Shown: piece after piece, positions 7,760-15,928 of the stretch
Position numbering within the stretch: the stretch's first letter is position 1
Layout of the letters: each line of letters opens with the position of its first letter
NCBI GenBank assembly: GCA_052437175.1
Contig: JBQVOK010000002.1
Location: 124,001-188,000 of the forward strand
From: JACVCJ01 sp052437175
GTDB lineage: Bacteria; Bacteroidota; Bacteroidia; CAIKAF01
DNA: 64,000 bases
Direction: 5' to 3'
The notes under the pieces: generated by a model
The model's input: the letters and a program-made list of their open reading frames with translations, nothing else
Databases searched by the model: none
Told to the model about the DNA's origin: nothing
Position numbers and translations under genes: made by a program

Positions 7760-8518
7760 ATGATAAACGACACCATCCAGGACTTACGCCTGGCCGTACT
7801 GATCGATGCCGATAACGTACCCTATGCCAACGTAAAGGAAATGCTGGAAGAAATAGCCAAATACGGCATACCTACTTTTAAACGGATCTATGCCGACTGG
7901 ACCAAGCCCACCGTTTCGGGCTGGAAAACGGTACTGCTCGAAAACGCGATCACACCCGTCCAGCAATACAGCTATTCCAGCGGTAAAAATGCTACCGACA
8001 GCGCTATGATCATCGATGCCATGGATATACTCTACACCGGCAAGGTGGACGGGTTCTGCATCGTATCCAGCGACAGTGATTTTACCCGGCTGGCCACCCG
8101 CCTGCGTGAAGCCGGCATGAAAGTGATCGGCATCGGCGAAAAGAAAACATTGCAGCCTTTTATTTCAGCCTGCGACAAGTTCATTTACCTCGAAATACTG
8201 AAGCCCGAACCGGCAGTCACAAAGAAAATACAGGCAACGGGCAGCAAAAAGGATAAAAAAACAGCGGTAAAAAGCCTCAATAAGACCGACAAGGAATTAT
8301 TCAAATTACTCAGCGACAGCATTTCGGCCATTGCCGATGAAAACGGATGGGCCTACCTGGGCGAACTCGGGAACCTGCTGCTGAAACGTAAACCCGACTT
8401 CGACTCACGAAACTATGGATATACGAAATTACTGAGTCTGATCCGGAGTATAGACGCGTTTATGATCGACGAGCGCGATTCCGGTAAAAACAAACTGGTA
8501 TACGTAAAAATAAAATAG
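7760..8518 (+). CDS. NYN-domain protein with C-terminal LOTUS (OST-HTH) domain
   Basis: A 252-residue protein joining a NYN (PIN-like) nuclease domain to a LOTUS/OST-HTH domain. The NYN part begins LAVLIDADNVPYANV with Asp16 and Asp18, continues with NATDSAMIIDAMD (Asp80, Asp86) and ends the acidic site in VSSDSDFTRL (Asp105, Asp107); these are the family's metal-binding acidic residues. After a lysine-rich linker, residues about 178-252 form the LOTUS domain (LFKLLSDSISAIADENGWAY to YTKLLSLIRSIDAFMIDER). This resembles the LabA/MARF1-type architecture and suggests RNA cleavage or binding. The gene ends base-to-base against the convergent DUF1801 gene. Confidence 0.85.
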   Translation: MINDTIQDLRLAVLIDADNVPYANVKEMLEEIAKYGIPTFKRIYADWTKPTVSGWKTVLLENAITPVQQYSYSSGKNATDSAMIIDAMDILYTGKVDGFCIVSSDSDFTRLATRLREAGMKVIGIGEKKTLQPFISACDKFIYLEILKPEPAVTKKIQATGSKKDKKTAVKSLNKTDKELFKLLSDSISAIADENGWAYLGELGNLLLKRKPDFDSRNYGYTKLLSLIRSIDAFMIDERDSGKNKLVYVKIK

Positions 8519-8902
8519 TCAGGGCTTCGCCTTCCCGGGAAAGCTGAACACCTTTACGTGTTCCACATCGATGGCCTTCTGCACATAATCGGCCAGCAGT
8601 TCAAATTTCGGGTCTTCCGGCGAGGTAAAGGTAATGGAACGGATCACCCTGCGGTTTTCCGCTTCCAGGATGCCTGCGGGATCGTCCATGGCTATACCCC
8701 GCATAAAACCGATGTATACCGTACCGTTCTTCTTTGTGCTCAGGTAGCAGAGCCCCTTATTGTAATAAAAAAAAGGCACCCCAAAGGACAGGCGTACCGT
8801 AATTTTTTCGGATACGGAAAATACAATATCGTAGGCCATCAGCAGCATGGTACGCTGATCTTCATCGGGCTGCTGCAGTATATACTCCTCGGGTTTACGC
8901 AT
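8519..8902 (-). CDS. DUF1801-type (YdhG-like) protein
   Basis: A 127-residue protein with the YdhG/DUF1801 fold: RKPEEYILQQPDEDQRTMLL, then RLSFGVPFFYYNKGLCYLS, GTVYIGFMRG and a late IRSITFTS strand. The family adopts a small alpha/beta fold; in other species related proteins are linked to intracellular iron handling (frataxin-like), but that role is unproven here. Its ATG overlaps the stop codon of the lipoprotein gene upstream (TAATG), so it is the last gene of a five-gene minus-strand unit. Its stop codon directly abuts the stop of the convergent NYN gene. Confidence 0.75.
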   Translation of the reverse strand: MRKPEEYILQQPDEDQRTMLLMAYDIVFSVSEKITVRLSFGVPFFYYNKGLCYLSTKKNGTVYIGFMRGIAMDDPAGILEAENRRVIRSITFTSPEDPKFELLADYVQKAIDVEHVKVFSFPGKAKP

Positions 8903-9447
8903 TACTGGCCCAGTATCTTTGCATCTACAAAAAACACCGAACGTATACCGATTACGTGGTCCTGGGTGATCACCTCATCGGTAGTGGTGCTTATTTTGAT
9001 CGTGACCTTGTCCTGCATCAGCAGGTCCTTGATATCGCCCGGCGCCGTGTCCAGTTCCAGCACCTGGCTGCCGTCCGCCGGCACGGGGTCTTTGCTGGCG
9101 ATGATCTGCTCATTGCCCGAAACGTCTTTCAGGTATACGTAAATTTTATTCAGGAAGTTGAAATCAGCACCCGCTGGACTTTTCAGCGTCAGGGTCACTT
9201 TTTTCAGCCGGATCTCCTCCACCAGGTCCTTACGGGTATTCTCCGATTCGAACACCGACTCGTAATTGGTCTGCATTTCGGGCGTAAAAAGCGTAAAGGG
9301 CGTCTGTACCCCAAAGCTGCCGGGCACCGTACACTCGCTTTCCAGTACATAATCGAACTGGGTGAGCTTATCGATCTGTTTACAGCCGGTATTGCTCAGC
9401 AACAGCACCAGGCACAGGAGCGATATCGTTTGTCTATACCATTTCAT
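8902..9447 (-). CDS. Lipoprotein of unknown function
   Basis: A 181-residue exported lipoprotein. The signal peptide MKWYRQTISLLCLVLLLSNTGC places the lipidated cysteine at residue 22. The mature part is rich in beta strands (LVEEIRLKKVTLTLKSPAGA, NKIYVYLKDVSGNEQIIASK, KVTIKISTTTDEVI), consistent with a small immunoglobulin-like or beta-sandwich domain; it resembles a common Bacteroidota family without known function. The start overlaps the end of the DAHP synthase gene by 14 bases and the stop overlaps the next start, so it is cotranslated with its neighbours although the operon is otherwise metabolic. Confidence 0.7.
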   Translation of the reverse strand: MKWYRQTISLLCLVLLLSNTGCKQIDKLTQFDYVLESECTVPGSFGVQTPFTLFTPEMQTNYESVFESENTRKDLVEEIRLKKVTLTLKSPAGADFNFLNKIYVYLKDVSGNEQIIASKDPVPADGSQVLELDTAPGDIKDLLMQDKVTIKISTTTDEVITQDHVIGIRSVFFVDAKILGQ

Positions 9448-10432
9448 AACCTACGGCAGCCGCCAAGGGTTTCAGGGAGTTATACAGTGCGGTATATTCG
9501 GCGTGGTTCAGCTGCTGTGAAGCGTCTGAAAGCGCGGTGGCCGGTGTGGGATGCGTTTCGATCAGCAGTCCGTCGATGCCCATGGCCATGCAGGCGCGGG
9601 TAAGATCGGGCACTCCGTAGGCATAGCCCATGGCGTGCGAAGGATCGAGCACAACGGGCAGGTTCGTATATTGTTTTAAGTACGCTACACCACAGAGATC
9701 GAGCGTAAAACGTGTCTTTGTTTCAAAAGTACGGATACCCCGTTCGCAAAGCACTACATTGGGGTTACCACCGCTGAGCACAAATTCGGCAGCCTGCACA
9801 AACTCCTGCAGGGTGCTTCCGAAGCCTCGTTTCAGCAGTACGGGCTTTTGGGTCTGTCCGCAGCGGCGCAGGATGCCCTGGTCGTACATGGCCTTAGCGC
9901 CGATCTGTATGATATCGGTGTATTCAATTACGTCGTCCACGTGTGATGCATCGCGCACTTCGGTGATCACCTGCAGCCCGTATTTTTCGCGCATTTTTGC
10001 CAGCAGTTTCAGGCCTTCGAGCCCGAGTCCCTGGAAAGAGTAGGGCGAAGTGCGGGGTTTATAGCAACCGGCACGCAGTACGTTTACGCCCAGTGATACG
10101 CAGAGTTCAGCGCTCTGGGTGATCTGCTCCAGGCTTTCCACCGAACAGGGGCCGGTGATCATGAGTGTATTCTTTGTTTCGCCTCCGATGCGGGCAAAAC
10201 CCAGGTCGATCTCGCGTTTGGCCGTACGGTATTCTTTACCGGCCAGCTGTATATCGCTGCTGGTGGGGAACCAGGCCTCCGTATAGGCAGCCAGGCCTTC
10301 GGGCAGCGTTTTCAGGGAAGAAGCGGATACCAGTACCTGGCGACCGTTGTCTTCAAAAACGATACACTTGTTGTTTACTCCCAGTTCGGCAGCCTGAGCG
10401 GCGCTTACTTCCTTTTTTAATTCGATTACCAT
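9434..10432 (-). CDS. aroF: 3-deoxy-7-phosphoheptulonate synthase (DAHP synthase, type I-beta)
   Basis: A 332-residue cytosolic enzyme that condenses phosphoenolpyruvate and erythrose-4-phosphate in the first step of aromatic biosynthesis. An N-terminal ferredoxin-like regulatory domain (about 1-75) precedes a TIM barrel with LMITGPCSVES, VLRAGCYKPRTSPYSFQG, IGAKAM, LLKRG and LDPSHAMG, all hallmark segments of the I-beta subclass. The absence of a chorismate mutase domain is noted. The gene lies five bases after an unusual ribulose-phosphate-epimerase-like/CBS fusion gene, which links it to pentose-phosphate supply of erythrose-4-phosphate. Confidence 0.93.
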   Translation of the reverse strand: MVIELKKEVSAAQAAELGVNNKCIVFEDNGRQVLVSASSLKTLPEGLAAYTEAWFPTSSDIQLAGKEYRTAKREIDLGFARIGGETKNTLMITGPCSVESLEQITQSAELCVSLGVNVLRAGCYKPRTSPYSFQGLGLEGLKLLAKMREKYGLQVITEVRDASHVDDVIEYTDIIQIGAKAMYDQGILRRCGQTQKPVLLKRGFGSTLQEFVQAAEFVLSGGNPNVVLCERGIRTFETKTRFTLDLCGVAYLKQYTNLPVVLDPSHAMGYAYGVPDLTRACMAMGIDGLLIETHPTPATALSDASQQLNHAEYTALYNSLKPLAAAVGYEMV

Positions 10433-10437
10433 GTTGC

Positions 10438-11442
10438 TTATTCTCCTTTAATGAGTTGTTGAAATGCGAGGGCCCCGGTAAGGGTGCGGTCTTCTGCGAT
10501 CACCGGCAAATATAACACCGGGAAACGGGCCGATTTGATCTTTGACAGCATGGTGGTCACATTATCGCTGTCGTAACAAAAGAACGGACCGGGATTGATA
10601 TAGTCTTCCGCCGGGATATCTTCCATGCGGAAACGGTTTTTAAGCAGGGCCCGGCGCAGGTCGGCATTGGTGGTGATTCCCGCCAGTCGGCCCCGGCTGT
10701 CGGTATAGATCACAAAGCCGAACTTCCAGGCATCGATCACTTCCACCGCCCTGAAAAAGCTGGCCTCCTGCATAGGGATCAGGGGCAGTTCCTCCAGACC
10801 GATCATAAAATCGCCCACTTTATAGTCGGAATGGATCTCGCGGTGCAGCAGGTCCAGCATGGCCATGGCCGGGTTCTCATTCTTTACGAGGAAAGACCCG
10901 GATATGATACAGTCCACCCCCAGGCTGCGCAGGATAAAGGACACTTCGCCGTTCACGCCGCCGTCCACATGGATACGGGTACCGGGAAACTCCTTCCTGA
11001 AAGCACGTATACGCCGGAAATTCTCGGTGTTAAAACGTCCGCCGCTCTGTCCCGGCGTAGTGGCCATGAACAGGATGTGCCGGCAGCGGTCTGCATAATT
11101 GCGGAATACGTTCCAGTCGGTATCCGAAACGATACAAAGCCCGGTCTTGCTGTGTTCGAAAAAAGGGTGTTCAAAACCGGGCGGCAACAATTCATACTGG
11201 AATTGTACATATTCCGGCTTGTATTTTTCCACCAGGGGTACATACAATTCCGGTCTGCCTGTAATAATGTGCAGATCGACCGGTGTATCGCTGTAGGTAC
11301 GTATTTCGGCAATGGTATCGAACACACCCGGATCGTCGTTGCAATCCACGTGCAGCAGGTCCGTTTTACAGGCATCCAGGGCTTTTACCACCTGTTGCAG
11401 CGGAAGGTCGGGGTTACTGAATACCGATGCCGATACTTTCAT
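10438..11442 (-). CDS. Ribulose-phosphate 3-epimerase-like protein fused to a CBS pair
   Basis: A 334-residue fusion. Residues 1-205 form a TIM barrel like ribulose-5-phosphate 3-epimerase: the four catalytic positions are all present as His31 and Asp33 (LLHVDCND), His58 (VDLHIIT) and Asp160 (IHVDGGVN); MATTPGQSGG corresponds to the family's phosphate-loop segment. Residues about 208-334 look like two CBS motifs (FVIYTDSRGRLAGITTNADL, RFPVLYLPVIAEDRTLTGAL), which usually bind adenosyl nucleotides. Ordinary epimerases lack CBS domains; the nearest parallel is arabinose-5-phosphate isomerase, a SIS-CBS fusion. It sits between a universal stress protein and DAHP synthase genes. Nucleotide-controlled sugar-phosphate epimerisation is inferred. 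Confidence 0.78.
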   Translation of the reverse strand: MKVSASVFSNPDLPLQQVVKALDACKTDLLHVDCNDDPGVFDTIAEIRTYSDTPVDLHIITGRPELYVPLVEKYKPEYVQFQYELLPPGFEHPFFEHSKTGLCIVSDTDWNVFRNYADRCRHILFMATTPGQSGGRFNTENFRRIRAFRKEFPGTRIHVDGGVNGEVSFILRSLGVDCIISGSFLVKNENPAMAMLDLLHREIHSDYKVGDFMIGLEELPLIPMQEASFFRAVEVIDAWKFGFVIYTDSRGRLAGITTNADLRRALLKNRFRMEDIPAEDYINPGPFFCYDSDNVTTMLSKIKSARFPVLYLPVIAEDRTLTGALAFQQLIKGE

Positions 11443-11449
11443 ACGTGCT

Positions 11450-12304
11450 TTAAGAGAAAATTACAGATCCGGCGTTACTTTCCGTGGTACGCGGTATCAC
11501 GCTCAGTACGGGGATCTCCGATTTATTGATTAATTCCTGTGCCTGCGACCCGATAAAGAGCTCGGTAATGTCCTGCTCCTGCTGGGTCATGATCATAATA
11601 AGGTCGATATCGTTTCGGGAACCGTATTCGATAATGGTTTCGGCTACGGAGCCTTTCTTTTCCACGAATTCCGTTTTTACGGGTACGCCGTGATCTTCGA
11701 TAAAACGCTGCACCTGGTTCATCTGGCGGGTAAGGGCACTCATATCGAACTTATCGCTTTCGCGCACACTCATTACGTAGATCTCGGAACCGTAGGCGCG
11801 GGCAAAATCGAGGGCGCGGGCCACTTTTTCACGGGTTTCCTTGGTGAGATCGAGCGGCAGCAGGATGTGTTCGCAGCCTTTGCGGTGGCTTTTTCCCTTG
11901 ATGGTGATCACGGGCGTTTTGCTTTCGCGCACCACGCGCAGGGCATTGGAACCGATAAAGCGCTTCAGTCCGCGCGAGCTGTTGCAGCCCATAATGATCA
12001 GCGAAGCTTCCTTCTCTTCGGCAAAATCGCACACTTCACGGTATACTTTACCGTAACGTATCTCGTAACGTACATTCAAACCTGATTCGGTGCCCAGGTT
12101 GCGGGCGATCACATCCAGTTTCTCACGTATCTCAGCCTCTTTTTCTTCGTGGTATGCCTGGGCCGATGCCGATTTACCGGGTTCATCCGTCACGTGCAGC
12201 AGGATAATATCGCTCTGCAGCACTTCGGCTACGTTGGCGGCCTGTTCCAGGGCGATCATGGACTGTTCGTCAAAATCGAGAGGTACAACAATCAGGTTCT
12301 TCAT
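11450..12304 (-). CDS. Universal stress protein, tandem UspA domains
   Basis: A 284-residue protein with two Usp domains. Domain one begins NLIVVPLDFDEQSMIALEQA and includes SLIIMGCNSSRGLKRFIGSNA; domain two begins HILLPLDLTKETREKVARAL and includes DLIMIMTQQEQDITELFIGS. The G-x9-G(S/T) ATP-binding loop is recognisable in domain one (GCNSSRGLKRFIGSNA) and weaker in domain two, where Met-Thr-Gln replaces the MG start. It is the first gene of a minus-strand unit of five and precedes an epimerase-CBS fusion by seven bases, so two nucleotide-sensing modules are coexpressed with DAHP synthase. Confidence 0.88.
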   Translation of the reverse strand: MKNLIVVPLDFDEQSMIALEQAANVAEVLQSDIILLHVTDEPGKSASAQAYHEEKEAEIREKLDVIARNLGTESGLNVRYEIRYGKVYREVCDFAEEKEASLIIMGCNSSRGLKRFIGSNALRVVRESKTPVITIKGKSHRKGCEHILLPLDLTKETREKVARALDFARAYGSEIYVMSVRESDKFDMSALTRQMNQVQRFIEDHGVPVKTEFVEKKGSVAETIIEYGSRNDIDLIMIMTQQEQDITELFIGSQAQELINKSEIPVLSVIPRTTESNAGSVIFS

Positions 12305-12409
12305 GTAGTGTGTTAGGTTTATTGGTTAATTTATGGTTATTACTGTTAAAAAAACAGCTGTAGTGTATTCCTCAGCAGCAGGGAGCAGGTTAATATTACT
12401 GGTATTTTT

Positions 12410-12417
12410 TAATTTTG
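12410..12417 (+). promoter_or_regulatory. -7 promoter box (TAATTTTG) of the nucleoside phosphorylase gene
   Basis: An exact TAnnTTTG match 18 bases upstream of the ATG at 12436. Its terminal TTG is in frame with the gene and mimics a start codon. The 131-base divergent gap to the universal stress protein gene holds no other clear element. Confidence 0.5.
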
Positions 12418-12435
12418 GCAAAAATAATCATAAAA

Positions 12436-13308
12436 ATGCTACAGGCGTCCGAACTTATTCTTAATTCCCGCGGAGCGGTATACCACCTGGACCTTTTACC
12501 GGAGGAACTGGCTCCGGTGGTATTCTTTGTAGGCGATCCCGACCGGGTGGCAAAGGTATCGAAATACTTCGACCGGATCGACACCATCCGTCAGCACCGC
12601 GAATTCATAACCCACACGGGCGAGATCGGCGGTAAACGCTACACCGTACTTTCTACCGGCATCGGCACCGATAACATCGACATCGTGGTGAATGAGCTGG
12701 ACGCCCTGGCAAACATCGACCTGGGTGCGCGCAAGCCCAAAAATGACCTTACGTCCCTGCAGATCGTGCGCATCGGCACTTCGGGCTCCATGCACGAGGC
12801 CATACCCGTAGACGCCTTCGTGGTTTCCGATTATGCCATCGGCACCGACGGACTGCTGAACTATTATACCTATATGCCTTCTGAAGAGGAAAACAGCCTG
12901 TTGCAGGCTTTCGCTGCCCAGATGAACTACCCCGCAGCACTGGCGGCGCCATACGCCATCTCTGCGAATACAGAACTGGTGAAGACCCTGGAAGCCGAGG
13001 CCGCACACGGCATCACCGTTACCGCATCGGGCTTTTATGGCCCGCAGGGACGTGCCTTACGGTATAAACTGGCACATCCCGACCTGGTGGACCAGTACCG
13101 CAATGTTGCATGGAACGGACTGCAGATCACCAATTTTGAAATGGAAACAGCCGGTATTTACGGACTTTGCCAGCTGCTGGGCCACCGCCCCTGCAGTATG
13201 TCGGCCATTGTGGCCAACCGCGCGGCAGGCACTTTTTCGGTAAAAAGCGACGAGACCATCGACCGCCTTATCCGATACACGCTTGAAAATGTTCATGCGA
13301 TCCAATAA
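12436..13308 (+). CDS. Nucleoside phosphorylase (PNP/UDP family)
   Basis: A 290-residue purine/uridine phosphorylase superfamily protein. Seen are FFVGDPDRVAKVSKYFD near the N-terminus (the phosphate-site GDPxR loop of uridine-phosphorylase-like enzymes), REFITHTGEIGGKRYTVLST, VRIGTSGSMHE (second phosphate-site segment) and ITNFEMETAGIYGLCQLLG (the nucleoside-binding ME motif). It should cleave a nucleoside with phosphate in salvage; whether uridine or purine is preferred cannot be told. ATG at 12436 is preferred over the TTG at 12415, which is part of a promoter box. It is followed after 37 bases by queE. Confidence 0.87.
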   Translation: MLQASELILNSRGAVYHLDLLPEELAPVVFFVGDPDRVAKVSKYFDRIDTIRQHREFITHTGEIGGKRYTVLSTGIGTDNIDIVVNELDALANIDLGARKPKNDLTSLQIVRIGTSGSMHEAIPVDAFVVSDYAIGTDGLLNYYTYMPSEEENSLLQAFAAQMNYPAALAAPYAISANTELVKTLEAEAAHGITVTASGFYGPQGRALRYKLAHPDLVDQYRNVAWNGLQITNFEMETAGIYGLCQLLGHRPCSMSAIVANRAAGTFSVKSDETIDRLIRYTLENVHAIQ

Positions 13309-13328
13309 AGGAATTACGAACTTCGTTG

Positions 13329-13336
13329 TATATTTA
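13329..13336 (+). promoter_or_regulatory. -7-like box (TATATTTA) before queE
   Basis: TATATTTA, one base off TAnnTTTG, ends nine bases before the queE ATG at 13346, in the 37-base gap after the phosphorylase gene. Confidence 0.3.
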
Positions 13337-13345
13337 TAGAACAGA

Positions 13346-13969
13346 ATGACAGAGACCGGGCAAACAGTAGTGACACAACTCCCCGTTATGGAGCACTTTT
13401 ACACCATCCAGGGCGAAGGGTTCAATACCGGTAAGCCCTGTTATTTTGTGCGCCTGGGCGGATGCGACGTGGGCTGTTTCTGGTGCGATGTGAAAGAAAG
13501 CTGGGATGCCGCGGCACACCCGCAGTATACGGTGGACCAGATCACGGCCTGGGCCGTACAGGCAGAAGCCCCTTACGTAGTGATCACCGGCGGCGAACCC
13601 CTGATGTACAACCTGGACATACTCACCACCTCCCTGCAGGAAGCCGGCATACAAACCTTTATCGAAACTTCCGGAGCACACCCGCTGAGCGGGCACTGGG
13701 ACTGGATCTGCTTTTCGCCCAAAAAATTCAAGGCCCCGCACGAAAGCATATACGCCGCAGCCGATGAACTCAAGATCATCGTATACAATAAAAGCGACCT
13801 GGCCTGGGCCGAAGAACACGCAGCCCGTGTAAACAACGGCTGCCGCCTGTACCTGCAGCCCGAATGGAGCAAGTCGGCCGAAATGCTGCCCCTGATCATC
13901 GACTACGTAAAACAGCATCCCCGCTGGACCCTGTCGCTGCAAACACATAAATTCATTAATATCCCATAG
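13346..13969 (+). CDS. queE: 7-carboxy-7-deazaguanine synthase
   Basis: A 207-residue radical SAM enzyme that converts 6-carboxy-tetrahydropterin to 7-carboxy-7-deazaguanine in queuosine biosynthesis. It has EHFYTIQGEGFNTGKPCYFV (substrate-binding N-terminal signature), the cluster motif CDVGCFWC giving Cys40, Cys44 and Cys47, and VVITGGEPLMYNL. The length fits the short QueE class. No other queuosine synthesis gene is adjacent, but a queuosine-precursor transporter of the YhhQ type is encoded at 21128. The gene abuts the PorE-like gene with no gap (stop then ATG), so the two are cotranscribed. Confidence 0.92.
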   Translation: MTETGQTVVTQLPVMEHFYTIQGEGFNTGKPCYFVRLGGCDVGCFWCDVKESWDAAAHPQYTVDQITAWAVQAEAPYVVITGGEPLMYNLDILTTSLQEAGIQTFIETSGAHPLSGHWDWICFSPKKFKAPHESIYAAADELKIIVYNKSDLAWAEEHAARVNNGCRLYLQPEWSKSAEMLPLIIDYVKQHPRWTLSLQTHKFINIP

Positions 13970-15925
13970 ATGAAACGACTCCTTCCTATACTCCTTCTGC
14001 TGGGTATCTACACCGGCCTGCAAAGCCGCTGTGCCGCCCAGAAAAACGGCGATTTCAGCAGCAAGAACAAAAAAGCCATCCAGTTTTACGAAGCCGGCGA
14101 CGCCTATTACCGCAGCGGACAGATGCTGAAGGCCGAAAACAGCTTCCGGAATGCCATACAGGTAGATACTGCCTTTGCCGAGGCCTATTTTGTACTGAGC
14201 CAGATACTGATCGAGACCGGACGTGAAAAGGAAGGCAGCTCTTACCTGAAAATGGGTCTGCATTACAACGACCGCAATTTTAAATACGGCTACAAAACCG
14301 TCGCTGACCTCGATAAAAAGAACGGGTATTACGAAGATTCAGAGCGTTATTACCGGCTCTTCCTGGAGAAATACACCGCCGACACCAACGATTATGCCGC
14401 CGCCCGCCGTGGCATTGCCGAAAGCAAGCTGCTGGCCCTGCTGGTAAAGAACCCGGTGCCCTACAATCCCGAAAATGCCGGGCCGAACATCAATACAAAG
14501 TACAACGATTATCACCCGGCCCTGAGCGTAGACGGCAAACGTCTCATTTTCTGCCGCACCGAACCGCCTGTGCAGGCCCCCACCTGTCCGGGCCGCAACG
14601 GCATGCTCGAAGATTTTTACTTCAGTCAGCGCGACGAAAAGAACAACTGGGAAAAAGCACTGAATGCAGGTCCGCCGCTGAACTCCGGCTGTAACGAAGG
14701 CACTCCTTTTATTACACCCGACGGCCGTTATATGTATTTTGCCGCCTGTGAACGCCAGGACGGACTGGGCCGCTGCGATATTTACGTAAGCGAACGTGCC
14801 GGCGACAGCTGGAGCACCCCTAAAAACGTAGGCGCCCCGGTAAACAGCCCGCACTGGGAATCCCAACCCTCTTTTTCTTCCGATGGCAAAACGCTCTATT
14901 TTGTAAGCAACCGCCCCGGCGGATACGGTAAAATGGACATTTATAAAAGCGAACTGCAGGCCGACGGCAAATTTGGTCCCGCACAGAACCTGGGGCCGAA
15001 GATCAATACGGCGGAAAACGATCAGTTTCCCTTTATTCACCCCGACGATCAGACCTTCTATTTTGTTTCGGCCGGTCACCTGAGCATCGGCGGGGACGAC
15101 ATCCAGTACTGCCGCCGCCAGCCCGACGGCAACTGGGGCTACGCACAGAACATCGGCTACCCGATCAATTCCTCCGACAACGAACAGGCTCTGATCGTAT
15201 CTGCCGACGGCGAATGGGCCTATGTGACCTCTGCCCGTGAAGGCGGTTACGGCGGTTTCGACATCTACCGTTTTAACCTGTACCCGCAGGCACGCCCTTA
15301 CGCCGTTACCTACCTGAAAGGCAATGTGACGGACAAGACCAACGGCAAGCCCCTGGAGGCCCGCTTCGAACTGATAGACCTTGCCAGCGGCAAAACCGTG
15401 GTGGCTTCCCGCTCCGACAAAGTGAACGGCGAATTCCTGGTATCGCTGCCCACCAATAAAAACTACGCCCTGAACGTAAGCCGCGACGGCTACCTGTTCC
15501 ATTCCGAGAACTTTGCCCTGCAGGGTATGCACGAGGCCGGCAAACCCTTTGAAAAGAAGGTAGAACTGAGCCCCATACGCAAAGACGATCCCGTGGTGCT
15601 GAAGAACGTATTCTTTGCCACGGCCGAATACACCTTGCTGCCTGAAAGTAAGGCCGAACTGGACAAACTGGTGGAGTTCCTGAACAAGAACGCTACCCTG
15701 AAGATCGAGATCGGCGGACATACGGATAATGCCGGTTCCGACGAACTGAATAAAAAACTGAGTGAGAACCGGGCACGTTCTGTATACGATTTCCTGGTAC
15801 AGGCCGGTATAAACAAGGCCCGACTTTCGTATAAAGGGTACGGCAGCAGCAAACCGGTCGCCGATAACGGTACCGAGGCCGGACGCGCCCAGAACCGCCG
15901 GACCGAATTTAAAATTGTTGAATAA
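13970..15925 (+). CDS. PorE-like OmpA-family protein (TPR, PD40 propeller, CRD, OmpA-C)
   Basis: A 651-residue exported envelope protein. After a signal peptide (MKRLLPILLLLGIYTGLQSR) come tetratricopeptide-like helices (about 30-130), a beta-propeller of PD40/WD40-like repeats (about 165-430, with repeated PSFSSDGKTLYFVSNRPGG-type units), a carboxypeptidase-regulatory-like domain (about 445-535, YLKGNVTDKTNGKPLEARFE), and a C-terminal OmpA peptidoglycan-binding domain (NVFFATAEYTLLP, then IGGHTDNAG and NRRTEFKIVE). This exact order is that of PorE, a periplasmic T9SS component, but the genome may hold several paralogues, so the PorE name is tentative. The mature end would start with Gln after AA. 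Confidence 0.85.
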   Translation: MKRLLPILLLLGIYTGLQSRCAAQKNGDFSSKNKKAIQFYEAGDAYYRSGQMLKAENSFRNAIQVDTAFAEAYFVLSQILIETGREKEGSSYLKMGLHYNDRNFKYGYKTVADLDKKNGYYEDSERYYRLFLEKYTADTNDYAAARRGIAESKLLALLVKNPVPYNPENAGPNINTKYNDYHPALSVDGKRLIFCRTEPPVQAPTCPGRNGMLEDFYFSQRDEKNNWEKALNAGPPLNSGCNEGTPFITPDGRYMYFAACERQDGLGRCDIYVSERAGDSWSTPKNVGAPVNSPHWESQPSFSSDGKTLYFVSNRPGGYGKMDIYKSELQADGKFGPAQNLGPKINTAENDQFPFIHPDDQTFYFVSAGHLSIGGDDIQYCRRQPDGNWGYAQNIGYPINSSDNEQALIVSADGEWAYVTSAREGGYGGFDIYRFNLYPQARPYAVTYLKGNVTDKTNGKPLEARFELIDLASGKTVVASRSDKVNGEFLVSLPTNKNYALNVSRDGYLFHSENFALQGMHEAGKPFEKKVELSPIRKDDPVVLKNVFFATAEYTLLPESKAELDKLVEFLNKNATLKIEIGGHTDNAGSDELNKKLSENRARSVYDFLVQAGINKARLSYKGYGSSKPVADNGTEAGRAQNRRTEFKIVE

Positions 15926-15928
15926 CGC

